Shown here one piece after another: positions 50,120 through 60,039 of a stretch of DNA of 64,000 nt. Origin of the DNA: Candidatus Thorarchaeota archaeon MP8T_1 (GTDB lineage: Archaea; Asgardarchaeota; Thorarchaeia; Thorarchaeales; Thorarchaeaceae); assembly GCA_002825465.1 (NCBI GenBank), contig PJER01000011.1, positions 1 to 64,000 of the forward strand, given 5' to 3'. Both the position numbers and the translations under genes were made by a program. How positions within the stretch are numbered: position 1 is the stretch's first letter; each line of letters opens with the position of its first letter. The notes beneath the pieces were generated by a model that was not told the DNA's origin, did not search any database, and worked only from the letters and a program-made list of their open reading frames with translations.

Positions 50120-50857
50120 ATGATTCGATATCTGTATATTCTCAAGAGTGACGGAGACCCTATCTATGGTAGGTCATTCGAGGAGGATAGCATAGTCGAT
50201 TTGAATGCTCTTCCATTATTTGTAAAAAACACAGTCACACTCTTTCACTCCCGAGCAAGCACCTCATCTGAACGGGTCTATACACTTATGCATAACGATT
50301 CCATCTGGTCATACGTGTTCTTCAATAATTTCGTTCTGATTTCACTCTCAAATAATGATGCAGATTTGATTGACTTGAAGAGTATCATGTTGTCAATTGG
50401 TCGGAGTCTTTCAATTAGATTTGGTGAAATCATATCAACCTGGAGCGGGAGTATGAGTGAGATTTTTGATGTTGATATGATGATTGAACAGTTTCTAGCA
50501 GTAAATCTAGACCCCTTAACAAAGAAGCTAAGGAAGAAGATTGAGCAATTAGTTACCAAAGCCCTTGAAAAACCTGAGATAGCCTATGCAGGCATATTTG
50601 ATTCGAAAGGAAAGATGATTGAGGGGAACCTCCCAGAAATGCACCTATTCCGAATTGAAATTGAAATATCTCAAGGCAGTATCAAGCCTGTTATGGACAT
50701 TGTTCCAACTAGTGTGAGCTCAGGAGACCATCGACTTCAGATGCTACAAGTAAATACACTTACAGTAGTTGCTGCATCTCATGAATCAGAGAGCAGTCTC
50801 CCTGCAGTTGGAGTGGTCGGAGAAATAGCACATGCATTAAACGACCTCATGCAGTAG
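50120..50857 (+). CDS. longin-like plus roadblock-like domain protein
   Basis: A 245-residue soluble protein with two alpha/beta halves. Residues 1-120 (MIRYLYILKSDGDPIYGRSFEEDS, VYTLMHNDSIWSYVFFNNFVLISL) fit a longin fold: strand, DG turn, strand, then helix and sheet. Residues 135-245 (KALEKPEIAYAGIFDSKGKMIEGNLPEM ... AVGVVGEIAHALNDLM) resemble a roadblock/LC7 domain. Such domains regulate small GTPases in eukaryotes and are common in Asgard archaea. The call is based on strand pattern only. The two small GTPase genes of the window are not adjacent. Confidence 0.5.
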   Translation: MIRYLYILKSDGDPIYGRSFEEDSIVDLNALPLFVKNTVTLFHSRASTSSERVYTLMHNDSIWSYVFFNNFVLISLSNNDADLIDLKSIMLSIGRSLSIRFGEIISTWSGSMSEIFDVDMMIEQFLAVNLDPLTKKLRKKIEQLVTKALEKPEIAYAGIFDSKGKMIEGNLPEMHLFRIEIEISQGSIKPVMDIVPTSVSSGDHRLQMLQVNTLTVVAASHESESSLPAVGVVGEIAHALNDLMQ

Positions 50858-50939
50858 ATTATTGTCAGCACAGTTATTGCCTGACGAAAGACAAAAGTAG
50901 TGGCTCTGTGGTGAAGCATCCAACTGGAGAGAATACTTG

Positions 50940-51557
50940 ATGCGAATAGTTGGAATCTCAGGGTCTCCTAAGAAAGAAAAATCCAGTACACAGTTTCTGC
51001 TGGTAAAGGCACTCGAAGCGACAGGTGCTGATACGAAATTGATCAATATCAGTGAGTACAACATTCAGCACTGCACGGGATGTGACTCCTGCGTGAGGAA
51101 AAAACCATGCCCTCAGAGTGCCAATGATGATATGCCCAAACTCGAAGAGGAATTACTGAAAGCTGATGGCATCATTATCTCTGCACCATCATATTTCACT
51201 TCTGTACCAGGTTTACTCAAAGATTTCATTGATAGATCAAGAGCGATGAAGATGCTAGATCATCAATTGAAGGATAAGGTCTTTGGAGCACTTACTTATG
51301 CAGGTCTCCGGTATGGTGGTCAAGAACATGTTATTGATGTTCTAAATCGATATGCACTAGGTCAAGGTATGATTGTTGTAGGTGCATCAGGAAGTCCAGT
51401 TAAACATGGTACATTCGGGTCTGGCAGTCTGCAGGCTGATGATGGTTCTTGGCGTTCTGTTCTAAAAGATGAATTAGCAATTGAGGGAAGTACATTACTA
51501 GGAAAGCGAGTTGCTGATATTGCCAGTCGTATTAAAGACTCTGAGGTGCATAAGTGA
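50940..51557 (+). CDS. iron-sulfur flavoprotein / NADPH-dependent FMN reductase family
   Basis: A 205-residue flavodoxin-like protein. The FMN phosphate loop is GISGSPKKEKSS at the N-terminus. The cluster motif C-x2-C-x2-C-x5-C (CTGCDSCVRKKPC) is that of the archaeal iron-sulfur flavoprotein Isf, which passes electrons from ferredoxin to oxygen, peroxide or other acceptors. APSYFTSVPGLLKDFIDRS is the typical second half. The ATG at 50940 has a TTG immediately before. It is followed with a four-base overlap by the cobalamin adenosyltransferase, so it might supply the electrons to reduce Co(II) corrinoid; this is inference. Confidence 0.85.
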   Translation: MRIVGISGSPKKEKSSTQFLLVKALEATGADTKLINISEYNIQHCTGCDSCVRKKPCPQSANDDMPKLEEELLKADGIIISAPSYFTSVPGLLKDFIDRSRAMKMLDHQLKDKVFGALTYAGLRYGGQEHVIDVLNRYALGQGMIVVGASGSPVKHGTFGSGSLQADDGSWRSVLKDELAIEGSTLLGKRVADIASRIKDSEVHK

Positions 51558-52117
51558 CGAATGGGACAGCTCCTGGCTTGGTCCAGGTGTATACAGGTAA
51601 TGGAAAAGGAAAGACCACCTGTGCATTAGGTGCAGGACTTCGAGCTGCAGGACATGGATTAGAAGTACTTTTCATCTCATTCATGAAAGCAAAGGTTGCC
51701 ATCCGTGGAGATAAGTCTGACATCAACTATGGTGAGTTCAAATCTGTAGACTACATTCCCAACTTCACGATAAAACCCGTTGGGCGAGAGACCTTTGTCA
51801 ATAAAGAGAGTCCTGACCCGATCGATGTAAAGATGGCTCAGGAAGGACTTGAGATGGCACGAGAGGCATTACGAAATCATTCCTGTGATGTTCTGATACT
51901 AGATGAGATCAATGTAGCAGTTGAGTGGAACCTATTCTCTCTTGAGGATCAGCTAAGTCTCTTAGATATCAAACCCTCTGATGTTGAATTGATTATGACC
52001 GGAAGATATGCTCGACAAGAGATTATCGATGCAGCAGACTTGGTCACTGAGATGAAAGAGGTCAAGCATTACTATAACATCAGAAAAATCACAGCCCGTC
52101 GTGGGTTTGAGTTCTAA
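51554..52117 (+). CDS. cobA: cob(I)alamin adenosyltransferase, CobA/CobO type
   Basis: Transfers the adenosyl group of ATP to Co(I) corrinoids, making adenosylcobalamin. The 187 residues show the P-loop VYTGNGKGKTTCALGAGLRAAGHG at the N-terminus, LILDEINVAVEWNL (Walker-B-like) and the family's C-terminal LVTEMKEVKHYY..RKITARRGFEF. The GTG start overlaps the previous stop as GTGA. The product is the cofactor needed by the methylmalonyl-CoA mutase encoded next. Confidence 0.92.
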   Translation: MTNGTAPGLVQVYTGNGKGKTTCALGAGLRAAGHGLEVLFISFMKAKVAIRGDKSDINYGEFKSVDYIPNFTIKPVGRETFVNKESPDPIDVKMAQEGLEMAREALRNHSCDVLILDEINVAVEWNLFSLEDQLSLLDIKPSDVELIMTGRYARQEIIDAADLVTEMKEVKHYYNIRKITARRGFEF

Positions 52118-52188
52118 TTCTCTCCAAACTGAAACCTTAATATTCTCAACTCGATTCGCAGTCTTGTTCATTATTGGAGGAGTTACCT

Positions 52189-53871
52189 TTGGGTACGGAC
52201 AAGAATTTGGATGATATACAGAAATCTCATGATACATGGGAAAAAGAGACCCTAGGTTCACATCAGAAGACACATCCTGACTGGCGAAAAGAGTTTGTTA
52301 CTACTTCAAGTCGTCCAATCAAAGCAATCTATACTCCCCTTGATGTTCCTGATTTTGAGTATATGAAGAAGCTAGGATTCCCAAGTGAATATCCGTTCAC
52401 TCGTGGGGTTCAACCTAGTATGTATCGTGGTCGACTCTGGACAATGCGTCAGTTTGCTGGAATGGGTTCTGCAGAGGAAACTAATGAACGATTCAAATTT
52501 CTTTTGGCAAATGGTACAACAGGTCTCAGTGTAGCATTTCATCTTCCTACACTTTTTGCTCGAGATTCAGATCATCCTTACTCCCTTGGTGAAGTTGGAA
52601 AGCTTGGTGTTGCTATTGACAGCCTGAAGGACATGGAGATACTCTTCTCAGGGATTCCACTCGATAAAGTCACGACCTCCATGACAATAAACGCTCCAGC
52701 TTCAATCTTGCTAGCAATGTACATGGTTGCCGCACAGAAGCAGGGTGTCTCTGCGGACAAGATTGGAGGTACCATCCAAAATGACCTACTGAAGGAGTAC
52801 CAGGCACAAAAATCGTGGATTCTTGCTCCGAAGCAATCCCTCCGAATTATGGGAGATATCATGGAATACGCAACAAAGCACATCCCTCGATGGAACACAA
52901 TATCGATCTCAGGTTACCATATTCGTGAAGCTGGTTCCACAGCTGCACAGGAACTTGCCTTTACCCTCATCAATGGAATGGAGTACGTCCGCGTTGGCAT
53001 GAAACATGGCCTGGAAGTAGACGATTTTGCTCCGAGACTGTCATTCTTCTTCAATGCACATAATGATATCTTTGAAGAGGTCGCTAAATATCGAGCCGCT
53101 CGACGCATCTGGGCCCGTGAGATGAAGGAGACCTTTGGTGCCAAGAAAGAGCGGTCAATGTGGATGCGGTTCCATACTCAGACAGCTGGATGCTCACTGA
53201 CAGCTCAACAACCAATGGTCAATGTTGTGAGGACTGCCTATCAGGCACTTGCAGCAGTTCTAGGAGGGACTCAATCCCTTCATACTAACTCAATGGATGA
53301 GGCACTCTGTCTACCAACTGAGGAGGCTGTTCGTGTAGCACTGAGAACTCAACAAGTTCTTGCTCATGAGAGTGGTGCTGCCAATACAATAGACCCACTA
53401 GCAGGGTCGTACTTCATTGAGAAGTTGACCGATGATATGGAGAAGGAAGCTTACGAGTACTTTGATAAAGTCGAAGCAATGGGCGGGGTAGTTGAAGCTA
53501 TTGAGAAAGGTTTCTTCCAGCGTGAAATATCTGAGGCTTCATATCGCTACCAGAAAGAGATTGAAACCGGTGAACGAACTATTGTAGGTGTCAATGATTA
53601 TGTTCTCGAAGGAGAGCAGATTTCTATCCCTGTTTTGAAGATTGATCCTGAAGTAGAACGCCGCCAGGTTGAGAGAACTCAGAAGCTCCGAAAAGAACGT
53701 GACAACAAAAAGGTTGATGCAGCTCTTGCAGGTCTCTTGAAGGCATCTGAAAATGGAACTAATGTTATGCCTCATATTGTTGACGCAGTCAAGGCATATG
53801 CCACTGTAGGTGAAATATTCCAGATTTGGCGTGACCTCTGGGGTGAGTGGGATGAACCCAAAATCTTCTAG
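52189..53871 (+). CDS. methylmalonyl-CoA mutase, large (alpha) subunit
   Basis: Adenosylcobalamin enzyme that interconverts methylmalonyl-CoA and succinyl-CoA. The 560-residue chain covers the substrate-binding TIM barrel ([87 protein letters not shown]) and stops before the cobalamin-binding domain, which in archaea is a separate small subunit. That small subunit and the epimerase are not in the window. I choose the TTG at 52189, eight bases after GGAGG; a TTG at 52174 lies inside the ribosome site. Confidence 0.92.
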   Translation: MGTDKNLDDIQKSHDTWEKETLGSHQKTHPDWRKEFVTTSSRPIKAIYTPLDVPDFEYMKKLGFPSEYPFTRGVQPSMYRGRLWTMRQFAGMGSAEETNERFKFLLANGTTGLSVAFHLPTLFARDSDHPYSLGEVGKLGVAIDSLKDMEILFSGIPLDKVTTSMTINAPASILLAMYMVAAQKQGVSADKIGGTIQNDLLKEYQAQKSWILAPKQSLRIMGDIMEYATKHIPRWNTISISGYHIREAGSTAAQELAFTLINGMEYVRVGMKHGLEVDDFAPRLSFFFNAHNDIFEEVAKYRAARRIWAREMKETFGAKKERSMWMRFHTQTAGCSLTAQQPMVNVVRTAYQALAAVLGGTQSLHTNSMDEALCLPTEEAVRVALRTQQVLAHESGAANTIDPLAGSYFIEKLTDDMEKEAYEYFDKVEAMGGVVEAIEKGFFQREISEASYRYQKEIETGERTIVGVNDYVLEGEQISIPVLKIDPEVERRQVERTQKLRKERDNKKVDAALAGLLKASENGTNVMPHIVDAVKAYATVGEIFQIWRDLWGEWDEPKIF

Positions 53872-53880
53872 CATATTTCA

Positions 53881-55785
53881 TTATATATTAGCCAGATTAC
53901 GACGTTCCCGAATAATAAGCACTATACAGAACATGATTACAACTGTAGAACCCGATGCCATTGAAATAACCAATATAGTATTCCAATCTAGGATAAAACC
54001 AGTTGTCTGATTTGTAGTTGCATTATTTGATGGATTAGTTTGTATATGATCCGGTGGTGGAGAAGACGGATAGTAGTGAAAGTGTGGATTAGATTTTATG
54101 TTGTAGTACTCCCCAGCTTGATAACCCGTGAAGACATATGGACCGCAGGTTACATGAGGTTCAGCTGAATCAAAAACTGGGTTCCATGTACTCCACCCAC
54201 TGTACCCAATTCCTGTTTCATCATTGAAGATATGTTCTGGAATGATATAATTAAAGGCAAATTTATTGAAGTGCCAATATGATTCAGTTGAGTATTCAAT
54301 TATAGCTCTGTATTTTGTAGGTGAATACGCCGCAACTAGGTCACCAAGATCCGGAGCTGCTGAACCGTCAACTGTAATGGCAAAATCATAAACAACGCTA
54401 AAAGCTACATCATCTGCGGTCAATGGTTCTCCATCACTCCAGGTTGCATTCTGGATGATATCAATGGTGAAACGAGTATGTCCCTCTGGAACTGATGGAT
54501 TATCCGAATGGGTTTCAGTCAACATAGTTTCTGCAATATCTGGCCATGGTCTTGCATCAGGTCCATATTTGTATAATGAAGGCCATAGATTATTCGTGAT
54601 TGCTTTTGAATATGCAGAGTTAGAAACAAAGAAGTTGAACGAGTCGGGTTCTTCTGCAATAGCAACATTTACTGTTCCACCAAAACCTCCTTCTATTTTG
54701 TGAATCTTTCTCATGGTCCAAGGACCTGAAATATAATCCATAAAATCCTCAACATGACCCGTGAATCGGTTGTTTCTATATGCTTGATTGTAAGTAGTTT
54801 CACCTACAACTAATCGTGGTACGTTGTAGTGTAGTATTTTTTGCATTTCAGCTGCTGCTTCATATACTTCTTCGTAAGTAGAACCATAGAGAAGTTGGTT
54901 TCTCCAATAGTCGTAAGTTACGTTCGCAAAATTGCAGGGATTCTGATATAATTCATCAACATATTCAGACCAAAACTCGAAAGCAAGCCAATCGATATCA
55001 TTATTGAAGAAGTTAATGCCATAATAGAACATATCAAAATCTCCATGAATATCCATTCTTGTGATAATATCATTGAAATCTGAGATACGAACATCTGCAT
55101 CTATGTGCAAAGACCGTAATGCTGCTACAGCCGCATCTGGTGTTTCATAACCATGGCAACCACATCCTGCATATTCAAGAAGAATATTGAATGCTGTACC
55201 TTTAGGAGTCAATCTGAATCCAGTTTCTGCATCTATTGTAAAATTCAAGTCATCCAGTATCTGATTCCCTATCTCTGGCTGTGCATCATAATAGTGCCAA
55301 TCTAGTTGATCTTCGATACACCAACCATTTGGAAGGGGAACTAATGAATCGTGAGGAACAGCAAATCCTTCCATTACAACCTCAGAAATTTCAGTTTTAT
55401 TAAATGCGAAGGCAAAAGCTCTCCGAAGACCACTGATATTGAGGGGATATTTTCCACAGTTGAAGGTAAATTGTGAATAGCCATTCCGGAATGCTTGAAA
55501 TATTGAAACATCAGGATCTGATGCTAGTGTCTGATAGTGGACTGGGTCAAAGAAGCTAGTATCCATCTCAATCTCACCGGCTAGTAAAGCCAAAAATCTT
55601 TGATCCTGGTTTGCTATGACTTTGTAGACTACCTCATCTATATACGGTCCAATTAAAAGATCAGGCTGAATTGATTGCGTAAACCCTTGAACATTGCTTG
55701 ATTGCATGCTAATGATAATGATGAGAATTGTACTTGTCAGTAGTATTTTCTTCGTATGTTTGGAAGTCACCTGATATCTATCCAA
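53881..55785 (-). CDS. membrane-anchored family-5 solute-binding protein, copy 2
   Basis: A 634-residue extracellular protein of the peptide/nickel-type (family 5) solute-binding fold: signal helix at about 13-32, repeated marker LPLNISGLRRAFAFAFNKTEISE, NATWSDGEPLTADDVAFSVVYD, which is the family signature region, and a C-terminal Thr/Asn/Pro-rich spacer and membrane helix ending RERRNLANI. Its order of domains seems rearranged in comparison with the bacterial DppA, since the family signature lies in the second half. It is a close paralog of the protein encoded just upstream. No permease gene is near. Confidence 0.78.
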   Translation of the reverse strand: MDRYQVTSKHTKKILLTSTILIIIISMQSSNVQGFTQSIQPDLLIGPYIDEVVYKVIANQDQRFLALLAGEIEMDTSFFDPVHYQTLASDPDVSIFQAFRNGYSQFTFNCGKYPLNISGLRRAFAFAFNKTEISEVVMEGFAVPHDSLVPLPNGWCIEDQLDWHYYDAQPEIGNQILDDLNFTIDAETGFRLTPKGTAFNILLEYAGCGCHGYETPDAAVAALRSLHIDADVRISDFNDIITRMDIHGDFDMFYYGINFFNNDIDWLAFEFWSEYVDELYQNPCNFANVTYDYWRNQLLYGSTYEEVYEAAAEMQKILHYNVPRLVVGETTYNQAYRNNRFTGHVEDFMDYISGPWTMRKIHKIEGGFGGTVNVAIAEEPDSFNFFVSNSAYSKAITNNLWPSLYKYGPDARPWPDIAETMLTETHSDNPSVPEGHTRFTIDIIQNATWSDGEPLTADDVAFSVVYDFAITVDGSAAPDLGDLVAAYSPTKYRAIIEYSTESYWHFNKFAFNYIIPEHIFNDETGIGYSGWSTWNPVFDSAEPHVTCGPYVFTGYQAGEYYNIKSNPHFHYYPSSPPPDHIQTNPSNNATTNQTTGFILDWNTILVISMASGSTVVIMFCIVLIIRERRNLANI

Positions 55786-57691
55786 CCGAGTTCCTCCGTT
55801 TTTTTATAATAATAACAATGCAGTAGATTATCACTATCCCTGATGCTGAAATAATTGAAACGTTGAATATCACGGACCAGTTCATACTTCCTTCTGATGT
55901 ATTATTGGTTGTAGTTGATGGTGAAGTAGGTAGTTCAGTATCAGATGAGTGATGACCTTCTGGTGCATAATAGAACTCAGGATTGAATGAGAATCCGTAA
56001 GTATCTTCTTCTAGATTAGTTAAGAGAAATGGACCACTTGTTACGAGAGGTTGTGACGATTCAAGACCTGGATTCCATGAGAGATAATCTAGTCCCTCCA
56101 TCAATACGGGATCAGTCAAGATGTGCATTGGGAGAATGTATTCATAGGCAAATTTGTAAAGATGCCAATAGGATTCTGAAGACCATTCAATGACTACACG
56201 GTACGGAGTTGGTGTCCAAATTGCATAATTTTCATTAAATGTCCATTGTGTATTGAAGGGTGTCTTTGTTACGTTGTTTTCAATCATATACAGGAAGGTG
56301 AATACGACATCTTCAGCGGTTAACGGAACTCCATCAGACCAGGTCGCATTTTCAACCATGTCTAATGTGAATCTTAGATGGTTGTCTGGAATTTCGGAAT
56401 TGTCTTCGTGAGTCTCTTCGTTCATAGTAATAACGAGGTCTGGGATTGGTGTGTTTTCAGGTCCCCTATCAAAAAGAGAAGAATATAGAAGGTCAAGAAA
56501 TACTGTATCATCTTCCCTTCCATAGTGCGGAAAATCACCTGTTCTTTCATACGTAAAATGATTAAAACTGATGATTTCGCTATCAAGAGCTATTGGAACA
56601 GTTCCTCCAAATTGACCTTCTATTCTATGGATCTTCCTCATTGTCCACTGACCTGCTATCTGATTCCCTAAATCCTCACTATGTCCAGTGAAGACATCAT
56701 TTCGATATCCTTGAAAGTAGATGTTCTCGTAAACAACAAACCTCGGAACATTGTAGTGAAGGATTTTCTGCATCTCTGTTGCCGCTTCATAGACTTCCTC
56801 ATAGCTTGTACTATAAAGAAGCTGGTTTCTCCAGTTATCATAGGTTTCATTCACAAAGTTTGTTGGATTCTTTCCGTATTCAACTGCATATTCAGACCAA
56901 TACTCGTAAGCTAGCCAATCTACATCGTTACTGTAGAAGTTAGTAGCGTAGAATATCATATCATACTCGCCATGAGAATAGATTCTTTCTATATACTCGT
57001 TGAAGTCTGCTGCTTGATGTTTAGCATCGATGTATAGAGATTTGAGTGCATTCACTGCTTGGATTACAACTCCGGGTGTTCCACAAGAAGCAGCATATTC
57101 AATTACGATGTCAAATGGTTCTCCATTCGGAGCTAATCTATACCCTGTTTCGTTGTCAATTTCAAATTGAAGTTCATCAAGAATCTGGTTTCCTTTTGCT
57201 ATTTCTGGGGTATAATAGTGATAGTCTAATTGGTCCTCAATACAAAATCCATTCACATAAGGCACCAATGAATCTTGCATTTTGTAATAGGGGCAAAGAC
57301 ACCAGCCCTCACTAATGTCATCTTTATCATATGCATAAGCAAACGCCCTTCTCAAACCTGATATATTGAGTGGATAGTCCCTGCAGTTGATGGTTAGGTG
57401 ACCGTATCCATTCCTCAATGGACTGTAAACATTGATCTCCGGGTCATCCTCAAAGGTGTTTAGAAAATACGGATCAAAATATGAGGTATCCATCTCGATA
57501 TCTCCTGCTTGCATTGCTAGGACTCTCAAATCCTGGTAGCGAATAACCTGAAAAGCAACATCATCAACATAGGGTCCACTAACACTAAATTCTGCATCAT
57601 ATAGAGAACTAGTAATCTTGATCTCGCTAACTGACATTACCACTAGAACTGCTATTACTAGCAGTACTGTGGCATGAACAGATCTCCTCAA
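55778..57691 (-). CDS. membrane-anchored family-5 solute-binding protein, copy 1
   Basis: A 637-residue paralog of the next gene: signal helix about 7-24, YPLNISGLRRAFAYAYDKDDISE, NATWSDGVPLTAEDVVFTFLYM, a proline/threonine spacer and a C-terminal membrane helix with KKRRNSVG. Both proteins share matching segments along their length (for example MQKILHYNVPRFVVYE / MQKILHYNVPRLVVGE). The two genes overlap by eight bases and are probably one transcript. Their C-terminal anchor replaces the lipid or N-terminal anchor of usual binding proteins. Confidence 0.78.
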   Translation of the reverse strand: MRRSVHATVLLVIAVLVVMSVSEIKITSSLYDAEFSVSGPYVDDVAFQVIRYQDLRVLAMQAGDIEMDTSYFDPYFLNTFEDDPEINVYSPLRNGYGHLTINCRDYPLNISGLRRAFAYAYDKDDISEGWCLCPYYKMQDSLVPYVNGFCIEDQLDYHYYTPEIAKGNQILDELQFEIDNETGYRLAPNGEPFDIVIEYAASCGTPGVVIQAVNALKSLYIDAKHQAADFNEYIERIYSHGEYDMIFYATNFYSNDVDWLAYEYWSEYAVEYGKNPTNFVNETYDNWRNQLLYSTSYEEVYEAATEMQKILHYNVPRFVVYENIYFQGYRNDVFTGHSEDLGNQIAGQWTMRKIHRIEGQFGGTVPIALDSEIISFNHFTYERTGDFPHYGREDDTVFLDLLYSSLFDRGPENTPIPDLVITMNEETHEDNSEIPDNHLRFTLDMVENATWSDGVPLTAEDVVFTFLYMIENNVTKTPFNTQWTFNENYAIWTPTPYRVVIEWSSESYWHLYKFAYEYILPMHILTDPVLMEGLDYLSWNPGLESSQPLVTSGPFLLTNLEEDTYGFSFNPEFYYAPEGHHSSDTELPTSPSTTTNNTSEGSMNWSVIFNVSIISASGIVIIYCIVIIIKKRRNSVG

Positions 57692-57794
57692 ATCGGTTCA
57701 CCGTATCCTCCAATCCGAATATGCTATTGTGTAATTAATGATTTAACTTCTTTTAATCTCACAGGCGTTGACGATTTTTCGGCAATTTGATTTA

Positions 57795-59936
57795 CTATGG
57801 TGATTCGTGCCTTCTCGCAAATATGATAACTACTGCAAATATTCCTAGAAGTGACGATACAGTTATGGCAGCTATCTCAGGAGTTACCTGTCCTGGAATC
57901 CAGGTTCTATTAGAAACTGACCCGTTTGTTGGCAAATTAGTTGAAGTTCCATTTTCAAGCAAGCTTGGGAATCTATCAATATCATCTTCATCAATAAAAT
58001 AAACATGATTTGCGCCTAAATCTGACCATTTGTTTCCTACTTTCTCTCCATCATCCCAAAGATTGTCAAAACCTGAACAGATTGCATTGATGGAGTTCCA
58101 TCCGAAACGATTAGCAATGATACGGTTGAATCGCGATCCACGATTGAGAAGAAGTCCAGTTCCACTATTTTCTAAAATATCATTATTACCAATGTATGCT
58201 TCATTTGTTCTGAGAATATATATTCCATGGCCATTTCCATAGACCATATTCGATTCAATATGACTCTCATGAGCACCTATGAGGACGATTCCATATTCAT
58301 TATGGTTCGATTGACAGTCATAGATTGTAGTATTTGGTGAATTTTCAATGAGGAATCCATGTCCATTATCAAGTACAGTTGTTCGAAAAATATAGCTAAA
58401 ATTAGACCATTCTAATCTCACTCCTACTTCACAGTTTATTACTCTCGAAAATCCAATTATTGTATTGAGTGAATTCCTAATGTGGATTCCATTTGTCTGG
58501 TTGATTACAGTTATTCCCATTATTTCACAGTTCGAACTGAATGCTATCATGAGTTCATCGAGCGTGCCACCATTGATTGCGATTCTATCGCAGTCAACTA
58601 AAATGATTCTCCCATAATTACTTCCCTCAATTTCCAGGTTTGACACACGGAAGAAGTATGCTAATTCTCTACCGTTTACCATATTTCCTCTAATCTCGTG
58701 ATTCATTCCATCTGGATCTGAAATAGCAAATCCAATACCTGAATCTCCCAGTTCATTATTAATAATCTTGCACTGAATTGGTGGTCCACTGTTTAGTCCT
58801 ATGTATGCAATCTCATCAAGAATGATGGCTTGATAACATTCAGAGAAATTATTGTTTGCTACGGTGAGGTTTCTCACTCCTTGCAGGCGAATACCGTATT
58901 CATGCCTATAGAATGTGTTTTCTGTTATATTAGAAAACCCTCCACCACTCACATCAATTCCCAGAGCAATAATTGATGATCTAAGATAATTGGAATGGAC
59001 TACCGTTCTAAATGAGCCTCTTAGTTGTACACAGAATCCATTGACAGAAATGTTGTTGTTTGCAACTGTTGAGTCATTACCCCTTATCATGACACCTCCC
59101 CAACATCCACTGATGATATTTCCCGATATAGAATGTGATTTTGCATCTGTAATCTCTATTGCAGTTCCACAATTTGTAATGTCATTCTCTTGAATGTAGC
59201 AATTTTCCGAGTTACGAATGGCAAATCCATACTGACCCAAATGCAGGTCGCCTCCTGATAGAGTATTGAATTCGAGTGTACAATCTGTGCAATCTGTGAG
59301 ACCAATGCCTTCGTATGTGCTATCTTGAAAGAAGTTAGATCTAATGACCACATTATTTCCGTGCTCAATATGAACAGGATATCCCATTGACTCAGAAGTC
59401 TGAACATTACTAGAGAAGACTGAATTATTCAAATTGTAAGCTAGAAAACCCATCAGAGAAGTTCCTATTGAATTGCGCAGAAAATTGCAACTAGATGAAC
59501 GCTCCACAAATATTGCAATGTGTCCAGAATCAAATGTATTGTCTTGGACTCTCCCATGAATAACATTTTCAAAATTAATCATACCCTGTGCCCAATCACT
59601 ATCGTATGCCCGGAACCAGCAATCTGTAATCGTGAAGTAGCTTGTCGTATTTACCACTGAAATACAGACAGCAGTCTGTGATGTTATGTTTAGGTTAGAA
59701 ATCAGATATGGATTAGCAACGGTCCCTTGCCCAGGCCATGCCTGCAATTCAAAATCCGCATTATTGGTTATTGTGATAGGGGTATGGGTGGAATATGACA
59801 ATATAATATCAGAATCACTACTTTTTTGGGCAATTCTCTCATCTATCTGATGCGAACCAATCTGGATGGGAATCATCCCTAACATTGCACAAACTGATAA
59901 TGTCAGCAGTATGTGTTTCGTTTTTCGATCAAACAC
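57795..59936 (-). CDS. large secreted beta-helix (NosD-like) surface protein
   Basis: A 713-residue exported protein. Signal helix about 8-27, then ITNNADFELQAWPGQGTVANPYLISNLNI, followed by some 20 right-handed beta-helix turns of the NosD/CASH type (NSENCYIQENDITNCGTAIEI, NYGIVLIGAHESHIESNMVYGNGHGIYIL) and a final membrane helix. It is the third and largest such protein in the window. The start region is divergent from the longin protein gene; the gap carries the TATA-like TAATTATTTA near 59947. Confidence 0.8.
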   Translation of the reverse strand: MFDRKTKHILLTLSVCAMLGMIPIQIGSHQIDERIAQKSSDSDIILSYSTHTPITITNNADFELQAWPGQGTVANPYLISNLNITSQTAVCISVVNTTSYFTITDCWFRAYDSDWAQGMINFENVIHGRVQDNTFDSGHIAIFVERSSSCNFLRNSIGTSLMGFLAYNLNNSVFSSNVQTSESMGYPVHIEHGNNVVIRSNFFQDSTYEGIGLTDCTDCTLEFNTLSGGDLHLGQYGFAIRNSENCYIQENDITNCGTAIEITDAKSHSISGNIISGCWGGVMIRGNDSTVANNNISVNGFCVQLRGSFRTVVHSNYLRSSIIALGIDVSGGGFSNITENTFYRHEYGIRLQGVRNLTVANNNFSECYQAIILDEIAYIGLNSGPPIQCKIINNELGDSGIGFAISDPDGMNHEIRGNMVNGRELAYFFRVSNLEIEGSNYGRIILVDCDRIAINGGTLDELMIAFSSNCEIMGITVINQTNGIHIRNSLNTIIGFSRVINCEVGVRLEWSNFSYIFRTTVLDNGHGFLIENSPNTTIYDCQSNHNEYGIVLIGAHESHIESNMVYGNGHGIYILRTNEAYIGNNDILENSGTGLLLNRGSRFNRIIANRFGWNSINAICSGFDNLWDDGEKVGNKWSDLGANHVYFIDEDDIDRFPSLLENGTSTNLPTNGSVSNRTWIPGQVTPEIAAITVSSLLGIFAVVIIFARRHESP

Positions 59937-60039
59937 TTGTCAGTATGTAATTATTTACTTTAAGGGCGTTTTCCATGAAGCAATACGCACATACATTAAT
60001 AGAAATTACAACACCTCTGGAACTAAGGAGTGGTTAGTA

